Made by a program: the position numbers and the translations under genes. Under the pieces are notes generated by a model, which saw only the letters and a list, made by a program, of their open reading frames with translations, made no database searches and was not told the origin of the DNA. Shown piece after piece: positions 15,508 through 23,008 of a stretch of 45,061 nucleotides of DNA (within the stretch, counting starts at the first letter, position 1; each line of letters starts with the position of its first letter). This stretch comes from Actinomycetota bacterium (GTDB taxonomy: Bacteria > Actinomycetota > Thermoleophilia > Solirubrobacterales > 70-9): positions 1-45,061 of the forward strand of contig JAFDWG010000341.1 in the NCBI GenBank assembly GCA_018268605.1, written 5' to 3'.

Positions 15508-15930
15508 TCACCCCGCCGGAGTGCGTTCGGCGACCGTGATCTCGGCGCCTTTCTCGAGCAGCTTGTGCACCGGGCATTTCTCCGCGATCACCATCAGCTT
15601 GCGGCGCTGCTCGTCGTCCAGTCCGTCGGGGAGGGCGACTTCGACGACGAAGTGGGTGGGGGAGGCGTGGGGGTGCGGGGCGTCGCCCTCGGTGCTCATG
15701 TCGACGGTGATCTCGAGCCCGTCCAGCTCCCAGCCTTTGCGCTCGGCATAGAGCTCCATCGTGATCGCGGTGCAGCCGGCGAGGCTCGAGGCCAGCAGCT
15801 GGCTCGGGCGCGGGCCGGTGTCGGTGCCGCCGTCGGCGGCGGGCTCGTCGATGACGATCGAGCGCTCGTCTCCGAGATCGACCTCGTGGGAGAGGCCGGC
15901 GATCCGGCGGGCGGTCACGTGGGCGTGCAT
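15508..15930 (-). CDS. OsmC/Ohr family protein
   Basis: 140 residues of the OsmC fold, thiol-dependent peroxidases for organic hydroperoxides. The two expected Cys are in SSLAGCTAITMELYAERKGW (seen as SLAGCTAITMELYA, about residue 53) and EKCPVHKLLEKG (about residue 119). RPSQLLASSLAGC before the first Cys is diagnostic. ATG 15930 overlaps the stop of the adenosyltransferase by one base (TGATG), so the two are translationally coupled. Confidence 0.93.
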   Translation of the reverse strand: MHAHVTARRIAGLSHEVDLGDERSIVIDEPAADGGTDTGPRPSQLLASSLAGCTAITMELYAERKGWELDGLEITVDMSTEGDAPHPHASPTHFVVEVALPDGLDDEQRRKLMVIAEKCPVHKLLEKGAEITVAERTPAG

Positions 15931-16499
15931 CAGCGTCCCCGTCCCTCGAAGAGCGCCGGGTCGTCGACGTCCGCCCAGCGGGCCATCGCGTAGGCGAGGT
16001 CGGAGGCGCGGTTGACGAAGTGGATCACGGTCGGGCTCGCCAGCGCGCCCGTCTCGGCGAGGGTCGAGATACGGCGCTCGGCGCGACGGATCGCGGTGCG
16101 GGCGACGTCGAGGTTGGCGGAGAGAAGGTTGCCGCCGGGGATGACGAACTTCGGCGGCAGTTCGACCTCGGACATGTAGCGGTCGATCAGGCGCTCGGCC
16201 TCCTCGACCATCTCGTCGGTGACCCGGCTGATCCCGTCTTCGAGCCGGTTCGCCGCCTCCGGCGCGGTCGCCAGCTCGGCCCCGGCGACGAAGAGATCGT
16301 CCTGGAGGCGCAGGATGTCGGCTGCGAGCTCGTCCGAGCCGTCGCCGGAGGCGCAGAGCGCCCGCGCCACCCCGAGGGCCGAGCAGGCCTCGTCGAGGGA
16401 GCCGTAGGCCTCGGTCCGCGCGCTGTCCTTGGGGACGCGGCCGCCGTACCAGAGCGAGGTCGTTCCGTCGTCCCCCTTCTTCGTGTAGATCTTGACCAT
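15930..16499 (-). CDS. Cob(I)alamin adenosyltransferase, PduO type
   Basis: 189 residues of the PduO family (ATP:corrinoid adenosyltransferase), which transfers 5'-deoxyadenosyl from ATP to cob(I)alamin. Hallmarks: N-terminal KIYTKKGDDGTTSLWYGGR (ATP-binding loop), AYGSLDEACSALG, LQDDLFVAGAELAT, FVIPGGNLLSANLDVARTAIRRAERR (conserved RTxxRRAER in DVARTAIRRAERR) and HFVNRASDLAYAMAR. First gene of the minus-strand operon; -10 TAGGAT is 6 nt upstream of the ATG. It would supply coenzyme B12 for a mutase not present in the window. Confidence 0.95.
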   Translation of the reverse strand: MVKIYTKKGDDGTTSLWYGGRVPKDSARTEAYGSLDEACSALGVARALCASGDGSDELAADILRLQDDLFVAGAELATAPEAANRLEDGISRVTDEMVEEAERLIDRYMSEVELPPKFVIPGGNLLSANLDVARTAIRRAERRISTLAETGALASPTVIHFVNRASDLAYAMARWADVDDPALFEGRGR

Positions 16500-16534
16500 C
16501 CGACGATCCTACGCCCGCGCGCGGGCGGCCCGCC

Positions 16535-17818
16535 TCAGCCGACCGGGCTGAAGACGAAGCCGGTCATCACCTTGGGGAAGAAGTAGGTGGACTTCGGTGG
16601 CATGTTCTCGTCGGTCTCGGCGACCGCCTTCACCTGCTCGATCGGCACCGGGCGCTGGATGAAGGCAAGGTCGTAGATGCCGTTCTCGACCATGTCGACG
16701 GCGGCCGGGACGCTCTTGGCGTATTCGAGGCCGCGGCGCTCGGTGATGTCCTCCTCGCTCATCCCGGCGAGGCCGTTCAGCACCAGCGTCTCGAGGATCG
16801 CCGAGTCGAGTCGGCGGTAGGCCTCGGGCATGCCCACGAGGCGCCGGTCGAGCTCCTCGGTGTCGCGGAGACGCAGGGCGTAGGCGGTGCCTTCCGCACC
16901 GTCGAATAGGCCGAAGACGCCGACGCCCTCGGCGCCCGCCGGGTCGAGCTCGGCACGGTCGATCTCGATCATCTCGAAGAGCTCCTCGAGCCCCGCGAGC
17001 AGGCGCCGGCGGCGCTCCGGGTCGTGTGAGAAGCCGGAGAGCAGGCGGTGGGTGGGGAAGACGGTGAGGCCGGGGTCGTCGAGGCCGGTGAGCGCCATCA
17101 GCGTGTAGTTCTGCGGGCCCTCGCCGCCGATCTCGTCGCGGTAGGCGCGGGCGGTCTCATAGCGATGGTGGCCGTCGGCGATCAGGAGCTGGGCGCCCGC
17201 GAGGCGCTCGACCACCGCCCCGACGACGGCCGGATCGGCCACCCGCCACACCTTGTTGACGGTGCCGTCCTCATCCGTGACCTCGCCCCAGGGCTCGGTG
17301 GAGAGGGCGGGCTCGACCAACGGCCAGGGGTCTTCGGTCGACAGCGAGAAGATCGGCGAGAGGTTCAGCCGCGTCGCCCGGGTCAGTTCGAGGCGGTCCT
17401 GCAGCGGGCCGGGGTGGGTGCGCTCGTGGGGGCGCACGGTCCCGGTGTCGTAGTCCTCGACCCGCACCCGGACCAGCACGCCGTGGCGGGTGTGCTTGGC
17501 GCCGTCGGGAGCGATGTAGTCCTGGGACAGCGCCCAGACCGCGTCCTCGGCATCGGCGACGAGTACCCCCTCCGCGCGCCACTCGTCGATCCGCCGCGCC
17601 GTGTCCTCGTAGGGATCGCCGACCGGCCGGCTCGCCGGGTCCGCCGGGTCGAACGGCACCGGCAGGTCGATCGCCACCGCGTTGTAGGGCGAACGCGCGA
17701 GCAACCGCGCCCGCTCGGCGGCGTCGATCACGTCGTACGGAGGCGACGCGACCGCGGCCAGCCCCCCGACCTTGGCGAGGTCGTAGTGCAGTGCCTTCAG
17801 CGGCTGGACGTCGGCCAT
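16535..17818 (-). CDS. DUF1015 family protein (SerK-like)
   Basis: 427 residues of DUF1015, related to the free-serine kinase SerK of archaea in the ParB/sulfiredoxin-like superfamily. Seen: AVASPPYDVIDAAER near residue 22 and LLIADGHHRYETARAYRDE (here LIADGHHRYETARAYRDE), the two most conserved blocks, with the family's normal full length. A kinase role using ADP or ATP is known only for distant members; here it is inference. -10 TAGCGT is 7 nt before the ATG. It stops 35 bp upstream of the adenosyltransferase start but that gene has its own promoter. Confidence 0.88.
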   Translation of the reverse strand: MADVQPLKALHYDLAKVGGLAAVASPPYDVIDAAERARLLARSPYNAVAIDLPVPFDPADPASRPVGDPYEDTARRIDEWRAEGVLVADAEDAVWALSQDYIAPDGAKHTRHGVLVRVRVEDYDTGTVRPHERTHPGPLQDRLELTRATRLNLSPIFSLSTEDPWPLVEPALSTEPWGEVTDEDGTVNKVWRVADPAVVGAVVERLAGAQLLIADGHHRYETARAYRDEIGGEGPQNYTLMALTGLDDPGLTVFPTHRLLSGFSHDPERRRRLLAGLEELFEMIEIDRAELDPAGAEGVGVFGLFDGAEGTAYALRLRDTEELDRRLVGMPEAYRRLDSAILETLVLNGLAGMSEEDITERRGLEYAKSVPAAVDMVENGIYDLAFIQRPVPIEQVKAVAETDENMPPKSTYFFPKVMTGFVFSPVG

Positions 17819-17880
17819 GGGCCAGACGCTACCCCGTTATCCCGTCGCGACTCCTCTCGCCGCCCTACACTCCCCTCGGT

Positions 17881-17954
17881 CGGGGCGTGGCGCAGCCTGG
17901 TAGCGCGCCGCCTTTGGGTGGCGGAGGTCCCCGGTTCGAATCCGGGCGCCCCGA
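17881..17954 (+). tRNA. tRNA-Pro(TGG)
   Basis: A 74-nt cloverleaf: acceptor CGGGGCG pairs with CGCCCCG (17947-17953), D-arm GGCGCAGCCTGGTAGCGC, anticodon stem CCGCC/GGCGG with loop TTTGGGT (anticodon TGG), T-arm CCGGTTCGAATCCGG, discriminator A. CCA is not encoded. Confidence 0.97.
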
Positions 17955-17986
17955 CTACAGGAAGGCCGTTCCACGCCTGTGGAGCG

Positions 17987-18157
17987 ATGCTGGCCCTGGC
18001 CGCCATCTACGCCGCCGTGCCGTCGAGACGCTCGGCCGTCGCCTCCGAGCGTGCAGCCACCGCTGGGCTCATTCCACTGCGGGTGCGGGCCGAGGCGGAT
18101 GAGATCCTCGACGACATCGAGTACTTCGAGGAAGACATGATCGTCGCGGTTCCGTAG
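17987..18157 (+). CDS. Possible 56-residue hypothetical ORF after tRNA-Pro
   Basis: An ATG at 17987 opens 56 residues ending DEILDDIEYFEEDMIVAVP. The acidic C-terminal half looks like ordinary coding sequence, whereas the N-terminal half is nondescript. There is no visible Shine-Dalgarno or -10 box. It could be a small gene, or the 3' remnant of a longer one cut at the tRNA, a common insertion site. No family recognised. Confidence 0.3.
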   Translation: MLALAAIYAAVPSRRSAVASERAATAGLIPLRVRAEADEILDDIEYFEEDMIVAVP

Positions 18158-18216
18158 GTGGCCGCCGGCCAATAAGTGTGCGCCGCGCCTGATGGCCATG
18201 TTGGCCATCCCAATTC

Positions 18217-18237
18217 TGTAGCACGAATCGTGCTACA
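18217..18237. promoter_or_regulatory. 21-bp palindromic operator of the toxin-antitoxin operon
   Basis: Perfect inverted repeat with arms TGTAGCACGA and TCGTGCTACA around a central A. It overlaps the -10 box TACATT (18234-18239), which is 8 nt before the antitoxin ATG. This is the expected site for RHH-antitoxin autorepression. A second short palindrome GATGGCCA-TGT-TGGCCATC lies just upstream at 18191-18209. Confidence 0.75.
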
Positions 18238-18247
18238 TTCGGTGGCG

Positions 18248-18493
18248 ATGGCTCGCTCAATTCATGTCCGGCTCGATGACTCCTCGGCAGCCGCGCTGAG
18301 GATCGTCCGTGAGGAGTCGGGATCCGACTCGGAGGCGGTCCGAGTCGCGCTTCGGGAGGCGGCGGCTCGGCGGCGGGCGCGCTCGTCCTTGGTCGCCGAG
18401 GTCGAGCGTCTGGCCTCCGACGGCAGCGACCGCGAGGAGATGCTGATCGTTCGTGAACAGCTCGCCGAGCTGGCGCCTGACTCCGTCGACTGA
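18248..18493 (+). CDS. Ribbon-helix-helix antitoxin
   Basis: 81 residues. The N-terminus ARSIHVRLDDSSAAALRIV fits an RHH DNA-binding domain: a short strand (IHVRLDD) and two helices through SDSEAVRVALREAAARRR. The remaining acidic helix (LVAEVERLASDGSDREEM) would wrap and neutralise the toxin. Its stop overlaps the start of a MazF/PemK-like gene (TGATG), and a 21-bp palindrome sits on its promoter, so it is very likely the antitoxin and autorepressor of a type II module. Confidence 0.85.
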   Translation: MARSIHVRLDDSSAAALRIVREESGSDSEAVRVALREAAARRRARSSLVAEVERLASDGSDREEMLIVREQLAELAPDSVD

Positions 18494-18810
18494 TGGTCCG
18501 CGGTGAGGTCTTCCGGCTGCCGGCGCCCAAGCACGCGCGCGGTCGTGAGCAGCGAGGGGCCCGCTACGCCGTCGTGGTCCAGGCCGACGAGCTGATGGCT
18601 CTCAGCACCACGCTCGTGGCGCCGACGTCGACCGGCGCCCGGCCCGCGACCTTTCGCCCGACGATCGACATCGACGGCGCCGAGACGCGCGTTCTCGTCG
18701 AGCAGACGACGGTCGTCGACCCTCGGCGCCTGGGCCGTTCCGCCGGCCGTCTCGACGCGGCCGAGCTACGCGCCGTCGACGACGCTCTCGAGTTGGTGCT
18801 CGGCCTCTGA
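18493..18810 (+). CDS. MazF/PemK-family endoribonuclease toxin
   Basis: 105 residues of the CcdB/MazF fold: VRGEVFRLPAPKHARGREQRGARYAVVVQADEL contains the RGEVF start and the RGARYAVVVQ strand, then STTLVAPTSTGARPATFRP and VLVEQTTVVDPRRLG, the C-terminal MazF block. MazF toxins cleave mRNA at short motifs. It is translationally coupled to the RHH antitoxin. Length and blocks suggest an intact toxin. The usual lysine- or arginine-rich active-site residues cannot be assigned confidently by eye. Confidence 0.85.
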   Translation: MVRGEVFRLPAPKHARGREQRGARYAVVVQADELMALSTTLVAPTSTGARPATFRPTIDIDGAETRVLVEQTTVVDPRRLGRSAGRLDAAELRAVDDALELVLGL

Positions 18811-18819
18811 ACAGGGCGC

Positions 18820-19011
18820 TCAGCCCAGCTCGGCGCTGGCCGCGTCGGGTTCCGGTGGGGCGTCTTTGGTCGGCTCCGGTGGCCGTTTGCCGCCGGGCAT
18901 GTAGACGAGGTGGGAGGCGACGTCATCGCGCAGAAGACACCGCGGGCATAGCTCGATGTGTGCAAAGCGGGCGGAGTTGAACCGGCTTCCACAACGTTCG
19001 CAAACGTAAAT
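18820..19011 (-). CDS. Small double-CxxC zinc-ribbon protein, apparent ATT start
   Basis: A 63-residue frame reads YVCERCGSRFNSARFAHIELCPRCLLRDDVAS in part: CERC and, 19 residues later, CPRC, a classic zinc ribbon. A Pro/Glu/Ala-rich tail ends in AELG. There is no ATG, GTG or TTG between the first CxxC and the in-frame stop upstream (TAG, about 19060). The best start is ATT at 19011-19009, 6 nt after a GGAG Shine-Dalgarno, giving M-Y-V-C-E-R-C. ATA at 19017 is an alternative. Gene prediction by standard start codons would miss it. Identity of the zinc ribbon is clear; expression and start are inferred. Confidence 0.6.
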   Translation of the reverse strand: MYVCERCGSRFNSARFAHIELCPRCLLRDDVASHLVYMPGGKRPPEPTKDAPPEPDAASAELG

Positions 19012-19096
19012 CGCTATCTCCGTTCCGGGCCTCCCTAGCCCTGGGACGGGAGCCTACCGCTTCAGGGTCTCGGGCCGGATGCCGATATGGAGGTCG

Positions 19097-19354
19097 ATGT
19101 ACGAGCAGCAGGACTACAGCGCCAAGCGGGTCGAGCGGGCCGCTTTCGAAACCGACCGTCTGTTGGTGGTCGGGGACGTGACGCTGCCGCCGGAGGGCTA
19201 CCAGAGCCGGTTCTCGGATTCGCTGAACCGGGCCGACCTCGAGTTCCTGCCGCTGACCAACTGCGAGGTCACCTCGCTGGCCGACGGCCGCACCCTGGAG
19301 CGCGACTTCATGATGCTCGCCAAGCGCCACATCCGGGTCGCCTACCCGGTCTGA
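19097..19354 (+). CDS. Conserved-looking small protein, unknown function
   Basis: 85 residues from ATG 19097, chosen because GGAGG (19089-19093) precedes it at a normal distance; an in-frame ATG at 19079 lacks one. The protein is charged, with VERAAFETDRLLVVGDVTLP then RFSDSLNRADLEFLPLTNCEV and FMMLAKRHIRVAYPV (quoted in pieces), likely a small beta-barrel-like fold. No membrane segment or catalytic motif. It precedes msrA by 72 bp. I do not recognise the family. Confidence 0.75.
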   Translation: MYEQQDYSAKRVERAAFETDRLLVVGDVTLPPEGYQSRFSDSLNRADLEFLPLTNCEVTSLADGRTLERDFMMLAKRHIRVAYPV

Positions 19355-19426
19355 TCCGTCCCCGCCAGTTCACAGTCTTGTTAGACCTGGGGCGTAACGT
19401 TTCTCCTTCGAAAGAGAGGAAGACGG

Positions 19427-20101
19427 ATGAGCTCGATTGGAAAGCTGATGATGATGCTGAATAGCGACAAGGCCCAGATGGTGAGCGCCGAGGACGCGCT
19501 GCCGGGAAGCAGTGAGCCGCGGTTTTCGGTGCCGGAGACCCACGAGGTGCTCGGGACGCCCTTGAAGCCGCCGTTCCCGGAGGGCATCGAGGTCGCCTAC
19601 TTCGCGCTGGGCTGCTTCTGGGGCGCCGAGCGGCTGTTCTGGGAACTCGACGGCGTCTACACGACCGCGGTCGGCTACCAGAACGGGATCACGCCGAACC
19701 CGACCTACGAGGAGACGGTCACCGGCAAGACCGGCCACGCCGAGACGGTGATGGTCGCCTACGACCCCGACAAGGTCTCCTACGAGGACCTGCTGAAGGT
19801 GTTCTTCGAGGAGCACGACCCGACCCAGGGCATGCGCCAGGGCAACGACGTCGGGACCACGTACCGGTCCGGCATCTTCTTCGTCGACGACGCGCAGAAG
19901 GAGATCGCGGAACGGGTCCGGGACGCCTACGACGCCGATCTGCGCTCCGCCGGCAAGGACCCGATCACGACGGAAATCGTCCCGGCAGGGCCCTTCTACT
20001 ACGCCGAGGACTACCACCAGCAGTACCTGCACAAGGTCCCGAACGGCTACTGCGGGCTCAAAGGAACGGGTGTCGCCTGCACCATCCCGGCCGCCGCTTG
20101 A
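19427..20101 (+). CDS. msrA: Peptide methionine-S-sulfoxide reductase
   Basis: 224 residues of MsrA, which reduces Met-S-sulfoxide in proteins using thioredoxin. The catalytic motif is [18 protein letters not shown] (Cys in GCFWG, about residue 65), followed by [51 protein letters not shown] (here [20 protein letters not shown]) and [10 protein letters not shown]-terminal Cys in GYCG and VACT could be the resolving residues. GAGAGGAAG just upstream of the ATG serves as Shine-Dalgarno. The trxB gene in the window would supply the reducing pathway. Confidence 0.95.
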   Translation: MSSIGKLMMMLNSDKAQMVSAEDALPGSSEPRFSVPETHEVLGTPLKPPFPEGIEVAYFALGCFWGAERLFWELDGVYTTAVGYQNGITPNPTYEETVTGKTGHAETVMVAYDPDKVSYEDLLKVFFEEHDPTQGMRQGNDVGTTYRSGIFFVDDAQKEIAERVRDAYDADLRSAGKDPITTEIVPAGPFYYAEDYHQQYLHKVPNGYCGLKGTGVACTIPAAA

Positions 20102-20170
20102 GCGGTCGGGACCCCTTTGGGGGTCGGCGGGAATCGCATCGACGGGCGCGCTGAATAGCATCACGCGCCC

Positions 20171-22483
20171 GTGGCACCCTCCTTCGGTTCCTACATAGCC
20201 GGCAGCCTCGCCGTGATCGGGATCGTCGCCGCGCTCGGGCTCGGCGGCTACTGGTTGCGGCGTTGGATCGTGCCGGAATTCTCCGGCGCGCTCGCGCGGC
20301 TTGCCGACGCGACCCTCGCGACGGCACTGCTGGTGGTCTCGCTGGAGATCCTCGGCACGCTGAGCATCCTCGAGTTCGGCTGGATCATCATCTTCACGAT
20401 CGCCGTGGGGCTGGGCGCGGCCGGGCTCGGCTTCTGGAGGGCGCCGGAGCGGGGCGAGGAAATCAAGGCACCCGCGGTCGCCAAATGGGCGCTGATCATG
20501 GCGATCGCGGTCGCCTCCTTCACGATGGCCGAGTGGACGTTCCCGTCCCAGCTGGCGCTCGACCAGGGGATGTTCGGCGGCGACACCACCTGGTACCACA
20601 TGCCGTTCGCGGCGACGATGGCGCAGGAGCACTCGACCGTCCATCTGCACTTCACCGACCCGCTGCGGCTCGCCGCCTGGTTCTACCCGCAGAGCTCCGA
20701 ACTGATCAACGGCGCGGCGATCGTCCTCTTCAAAACGGACTGGCTCTCGCCACTGCTGAACCTCTTCTGGCTGCCGATCGCGTTGCTCGCCTGCTGGTGC
20801 GTCGGCCGCCCCTACAAGGTCGGCCCGGCGACGTTGATCGCGGGCGCGATCATCCTCGACTCGGGGGTGATGATCGAAACGCAGCCCGGCGAGGCGCGCA
20901 ACGACATCATGGGGCTCGCCTTCCTGATCGCCTTCGCCGCCTTCCTGATCAACGGGCACCAACGCCGGGCGCCGCGGGAAGGGACGGCGGTCGAAGACAC
21001 GCCTGAGCGCGACGCGCCTCTCCTCGACAAGGGCCCGCTGGTGATGGCGGGGATCGCCGCCGGGCTCGCCATCTCGGTGAAGACGACCTTCCTCGTTCCG
21101 GTGGCGGCGATCGCGATCGGCGTCTTCCTCTTCAGCGGCAAGGGGCGCCGCTGGACGACCGCCTGGATCCTCGGGCTGACGATCTTCGTCACCGGTGGCT
21201 ACTGGTACGTGCGGGCAGCGATCAAGACCGGGGGCAACCCGATCCCGATCACCAAGTTCGGGCCGCTGAACCTGCCAGTGCCTGACCAGATGCCGCTGGA
21301 CCCGCGGCCGCGCTTCGCCGTCGCCCATTACCTCACCGATCCGACCGTCTATCGCTACTGGTTCTTTCCGCAGCTCGAGAACGCGCTCGGGCCGCTCTGG
21401 CCGCTGATCCTGATCGTGGCCGCGGCCGCCGCGGTGTTCATCGTCTGGCGATCCGGCAACAAGATCCTGCGCGTGGTCGCCGCCGCGGCGCTTCTCACCG
21501 CGGTCGTCTACGTCTTCACGCCGCTGACCGCGGCGGGCCAGCCGGGGTCGCCGACCGGCTTCTTCACCAACACGCGGTACCTGATGCCGGGACTGATCCT
21601 GGCCATGGTGATGCTGCCTCTTGCGCGCCCGCTGCGGGCGCCGGACCGCCGCGCGTGGATCACGATGTGGTTCCTCGCCGCCGTCTACTGGGTCACCGTC
21701 CTGACGACGCCGAAGTGGTACTCGACCTACATCTTCGGGACGATCTTCATCGTCCTGGCGTTGGTCTGGGTGCCGGCGGCGCTTGGGCTGGGACGCTCGC
21801 GTGGAGTGATGTCGCGCCGCGTCGTGACGGCCGTGGCCGCGATCGTGCTCGTCTTCGCGGTGGTACTCGGCCGGGCGCAGGAGACCCAGTTCTCACAACA
21901 GCACTACACCGACACGGAACTTTTCCTCCAGGACGGCGGGCCCGAAGAAGCGTACGCCTATGCCCAGAAGCTGCAGCACCAGCGGATCGGGATCATCGGC
22001 GCGAGCGAGATCATCTTCGGCCAGTACGGCTTCTTCGGGAACCCACCGACCAACGAAGTCGAATTCATCGGCGTCCCCGGTCCGCACGGCGCCTATCGAC
22101 TGCCGATGAGCTGCAAGGTGTTCATGGAACGGATCAACGCCGGCAACTACGACTACCTGATCATGTCCGAATTCACCGAGGATTCGAAAGAAAGCGAAAT
22201 GGGCGAAGAATTCTGGAAACCGATCTACGCCTGGGTGCGCAACGATCCGGCGCTGGAAACGGTGGTCGCCGAGCCGACGATCCAGCCCCAGCCCGACTAC
22301 GTCTTCAAGGTGAACGGCAAAGTTTCGCCGGATTACTGCCCGTCGCCTACGGAACTGAAGAAGTACTACGAAGAAGTCGAAGAAGCGGAAGCGGTCGAGG
22401 AGCAGGAAGAAGAAGAAGGTAAGGAACAAGAACGGGCAGAAAAGGCCGAAGAAGAAGAACAAGGGGAAGAAACCGTCGAATAG
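20171..22483 (+). CDS. Large polytopic membrane protein, GT-C glycosyltransferase-like, Glu-rich tail
   Basis: 770 residues from GTG 20171. Roughly 13 membrane helices cover residues 5-580. Between them is a periplasmic-loop signature: DTTWYHMPFAATMAQE, with acidic and His residues in the first large loop, and FYPQSSELINGAA. That topology and loop resemble GT-C enzymes (PMT/ArnT-type) that use polyprenyl-phosphate sugars. The soluble part after residue 590 has LQHQRIGIIGASEIIFGQYG and ends in about 45 residues that are nearly all Glu, Lys, Ala and Gln. -10-like TAGCAT lies 9 nt upstream. Assignment to GT-C is by architecture, not by a decisive motif. Confidence 0.7.
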   Translation: MAPSFGSYIAGSLAVIGIVAALGLGGYWLRRWIVPEFSGALARLADATLATALLVVSLEILGTLSILEFGWIIIFTIAVGLGAAGLGFWRAPERGEEIKAPAVAKWALIMAIAVASFTMAEWTFPSQLALDQGMFGGDTTWYHMPFAATMAQEHSTVHLHFTDPLRLAAWFYPQSSELINGAAIVLFKTDWLSPLLNLFWLPIALLACWCVGRPYKVGPATLIAGAIILDSGVMIETQPGEARNDIMGLAFLIAFAAFLINGHQRRAPREGTAVEDTPERDAPLLDKGPLVMAGIAAGLAISVKTTFLVPVAAIAIGVFLFSGKGRRWTTAWILGLTIFVTGGYWYVRAAIKTGGNPIPITKFGPLNLPVPDQMPLDPRPRFAVAHYLTDPTVYRYWFFPQLENALGPLWPLILIVAAAAAVFIVWRSGNKILRVVAAAALLTAVVYVFTPLTAAGQPGSPTGFFTNTRYLMPGLILAMVMLPLARPLRAPDRRAWITMWFLAAVYWVTVLTTPKWYSTYIFGTIFIVLALVWVPAALGLGRSRGVMSRRVVTAVAAIVLVFAVVLGRAQETQFSQQHYTDTELFLQDGGPEEAYAYAQKLQHQRIGIIGASEIIFGQYGFFGNPPTNEVEFIGVPGPHGAYRLPMSCKVFMERINAGNYDYLIMSEFTEDSKESEMGEEFWKPIYAWVRNDPALETVVAEPTIQPQPDYVFKVNGKVSPDYCPSPTELKKYYEEVEEAEAVEEQEEEEGKEQERAEKAEEEEQGEETVE

Positions 22484-22529
22484 GGGCGGCGCGCGGTGGT
22501 GCCGGCCGGGCCGTCCGAGCTGCGGTGCC

Positions 22530-22581
22530 CTGGGCGTCTCATGGAGGTCCTGGCAGGCTGTGGTCTCCATGAGACGCCCAG
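22530..22581. repeat. Palindromic element A, copy 2
   Basis: Inverted repeat CTGGGCGTCTCATGGAG (22530-22546) with 22565-22581, 17 bp perfect. Loop GTCCTGGCAGGCTGTGGT differs from copy 1 (13342-13389) at few positions. Stem positions CGC/GCG of copy 1 are GGA/TCC here, preserving pairing. It lies 46 bp past the stop at 22483. Confidence 0.85.
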
Positions 22582-22734
22582 GACGGGAGGAGTGCGGTGT
22601 TCCTCCGGGGGTTCGTGCGTGAGAGGCCACACCTCGGCCGATCCCGTGACGAAGACGTCGGGAACTCCACGCTTCCTTGCGTCTTCGGTCTGAATCCGTG
22701 GCCTTCCGCGACGATTCCGTCAGGCCCCCGGCGG

Positions 22735-22802
22735 CGTTCGCTGAGTTAGGCGCGCCATAGGCGGCTCAACTCAGCGAGCGTCGTCGTGGTGTTGTGCAAC
22801 AC
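22735..22802. repeat. Hairpins between A2 and B2
   Basis: A 13-bp stem CGTTCGCTGAGTT (22735-22747) pairs with 22768-22780 with one wobble; its 20-nt loop contains GCGCCATAGGCGG. Next to it is GTGTTG-TG-CAACAC (22789-22802). The first loop resembles GGCGTATAGGC in the third hairpin of the 13426-13561 structure, suggesting related elements. The rest of 22582-22912 shows no coding frame I can support. Confidence 0.6.
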
Positions 22803-22912
22803 GCACGGAGGCGTGGAGTTCTCACGCTCTCACGCATGTAAGTGTGGACTTCCCGACATCTCCCGCACGTCTCCCGGGACGGCGTCGCACTTCCTCGACG
22901 CTTTCCATCCCC

Positions 22913-22965
22913 CGGCCGTCTCGGCCACCGGCCACAGGCTGCCCGGGCCGTGGCCGAGACGGCCG
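22913..22965. repeat. Palindromic element B, copy 2
   Basis: Inverted repeat CGGCCGTCTCGGCCAC (22913-22928) with 22950-22965, 16 bp perfect, loop of 21 nt beginning CGGCCACAGG. Same flanks as copy 1 at 13607-13658 and the same order relative to element A. It lies 43 bp beyond the stop of the convergent alpha/beta hydrolase gene. Confidence 0.85.
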
Positions 22966-23008
22966 TGCTCGCCGCAACGCCTTGCGTCCTGTGATCCGGG
23001 CGCCGCGA

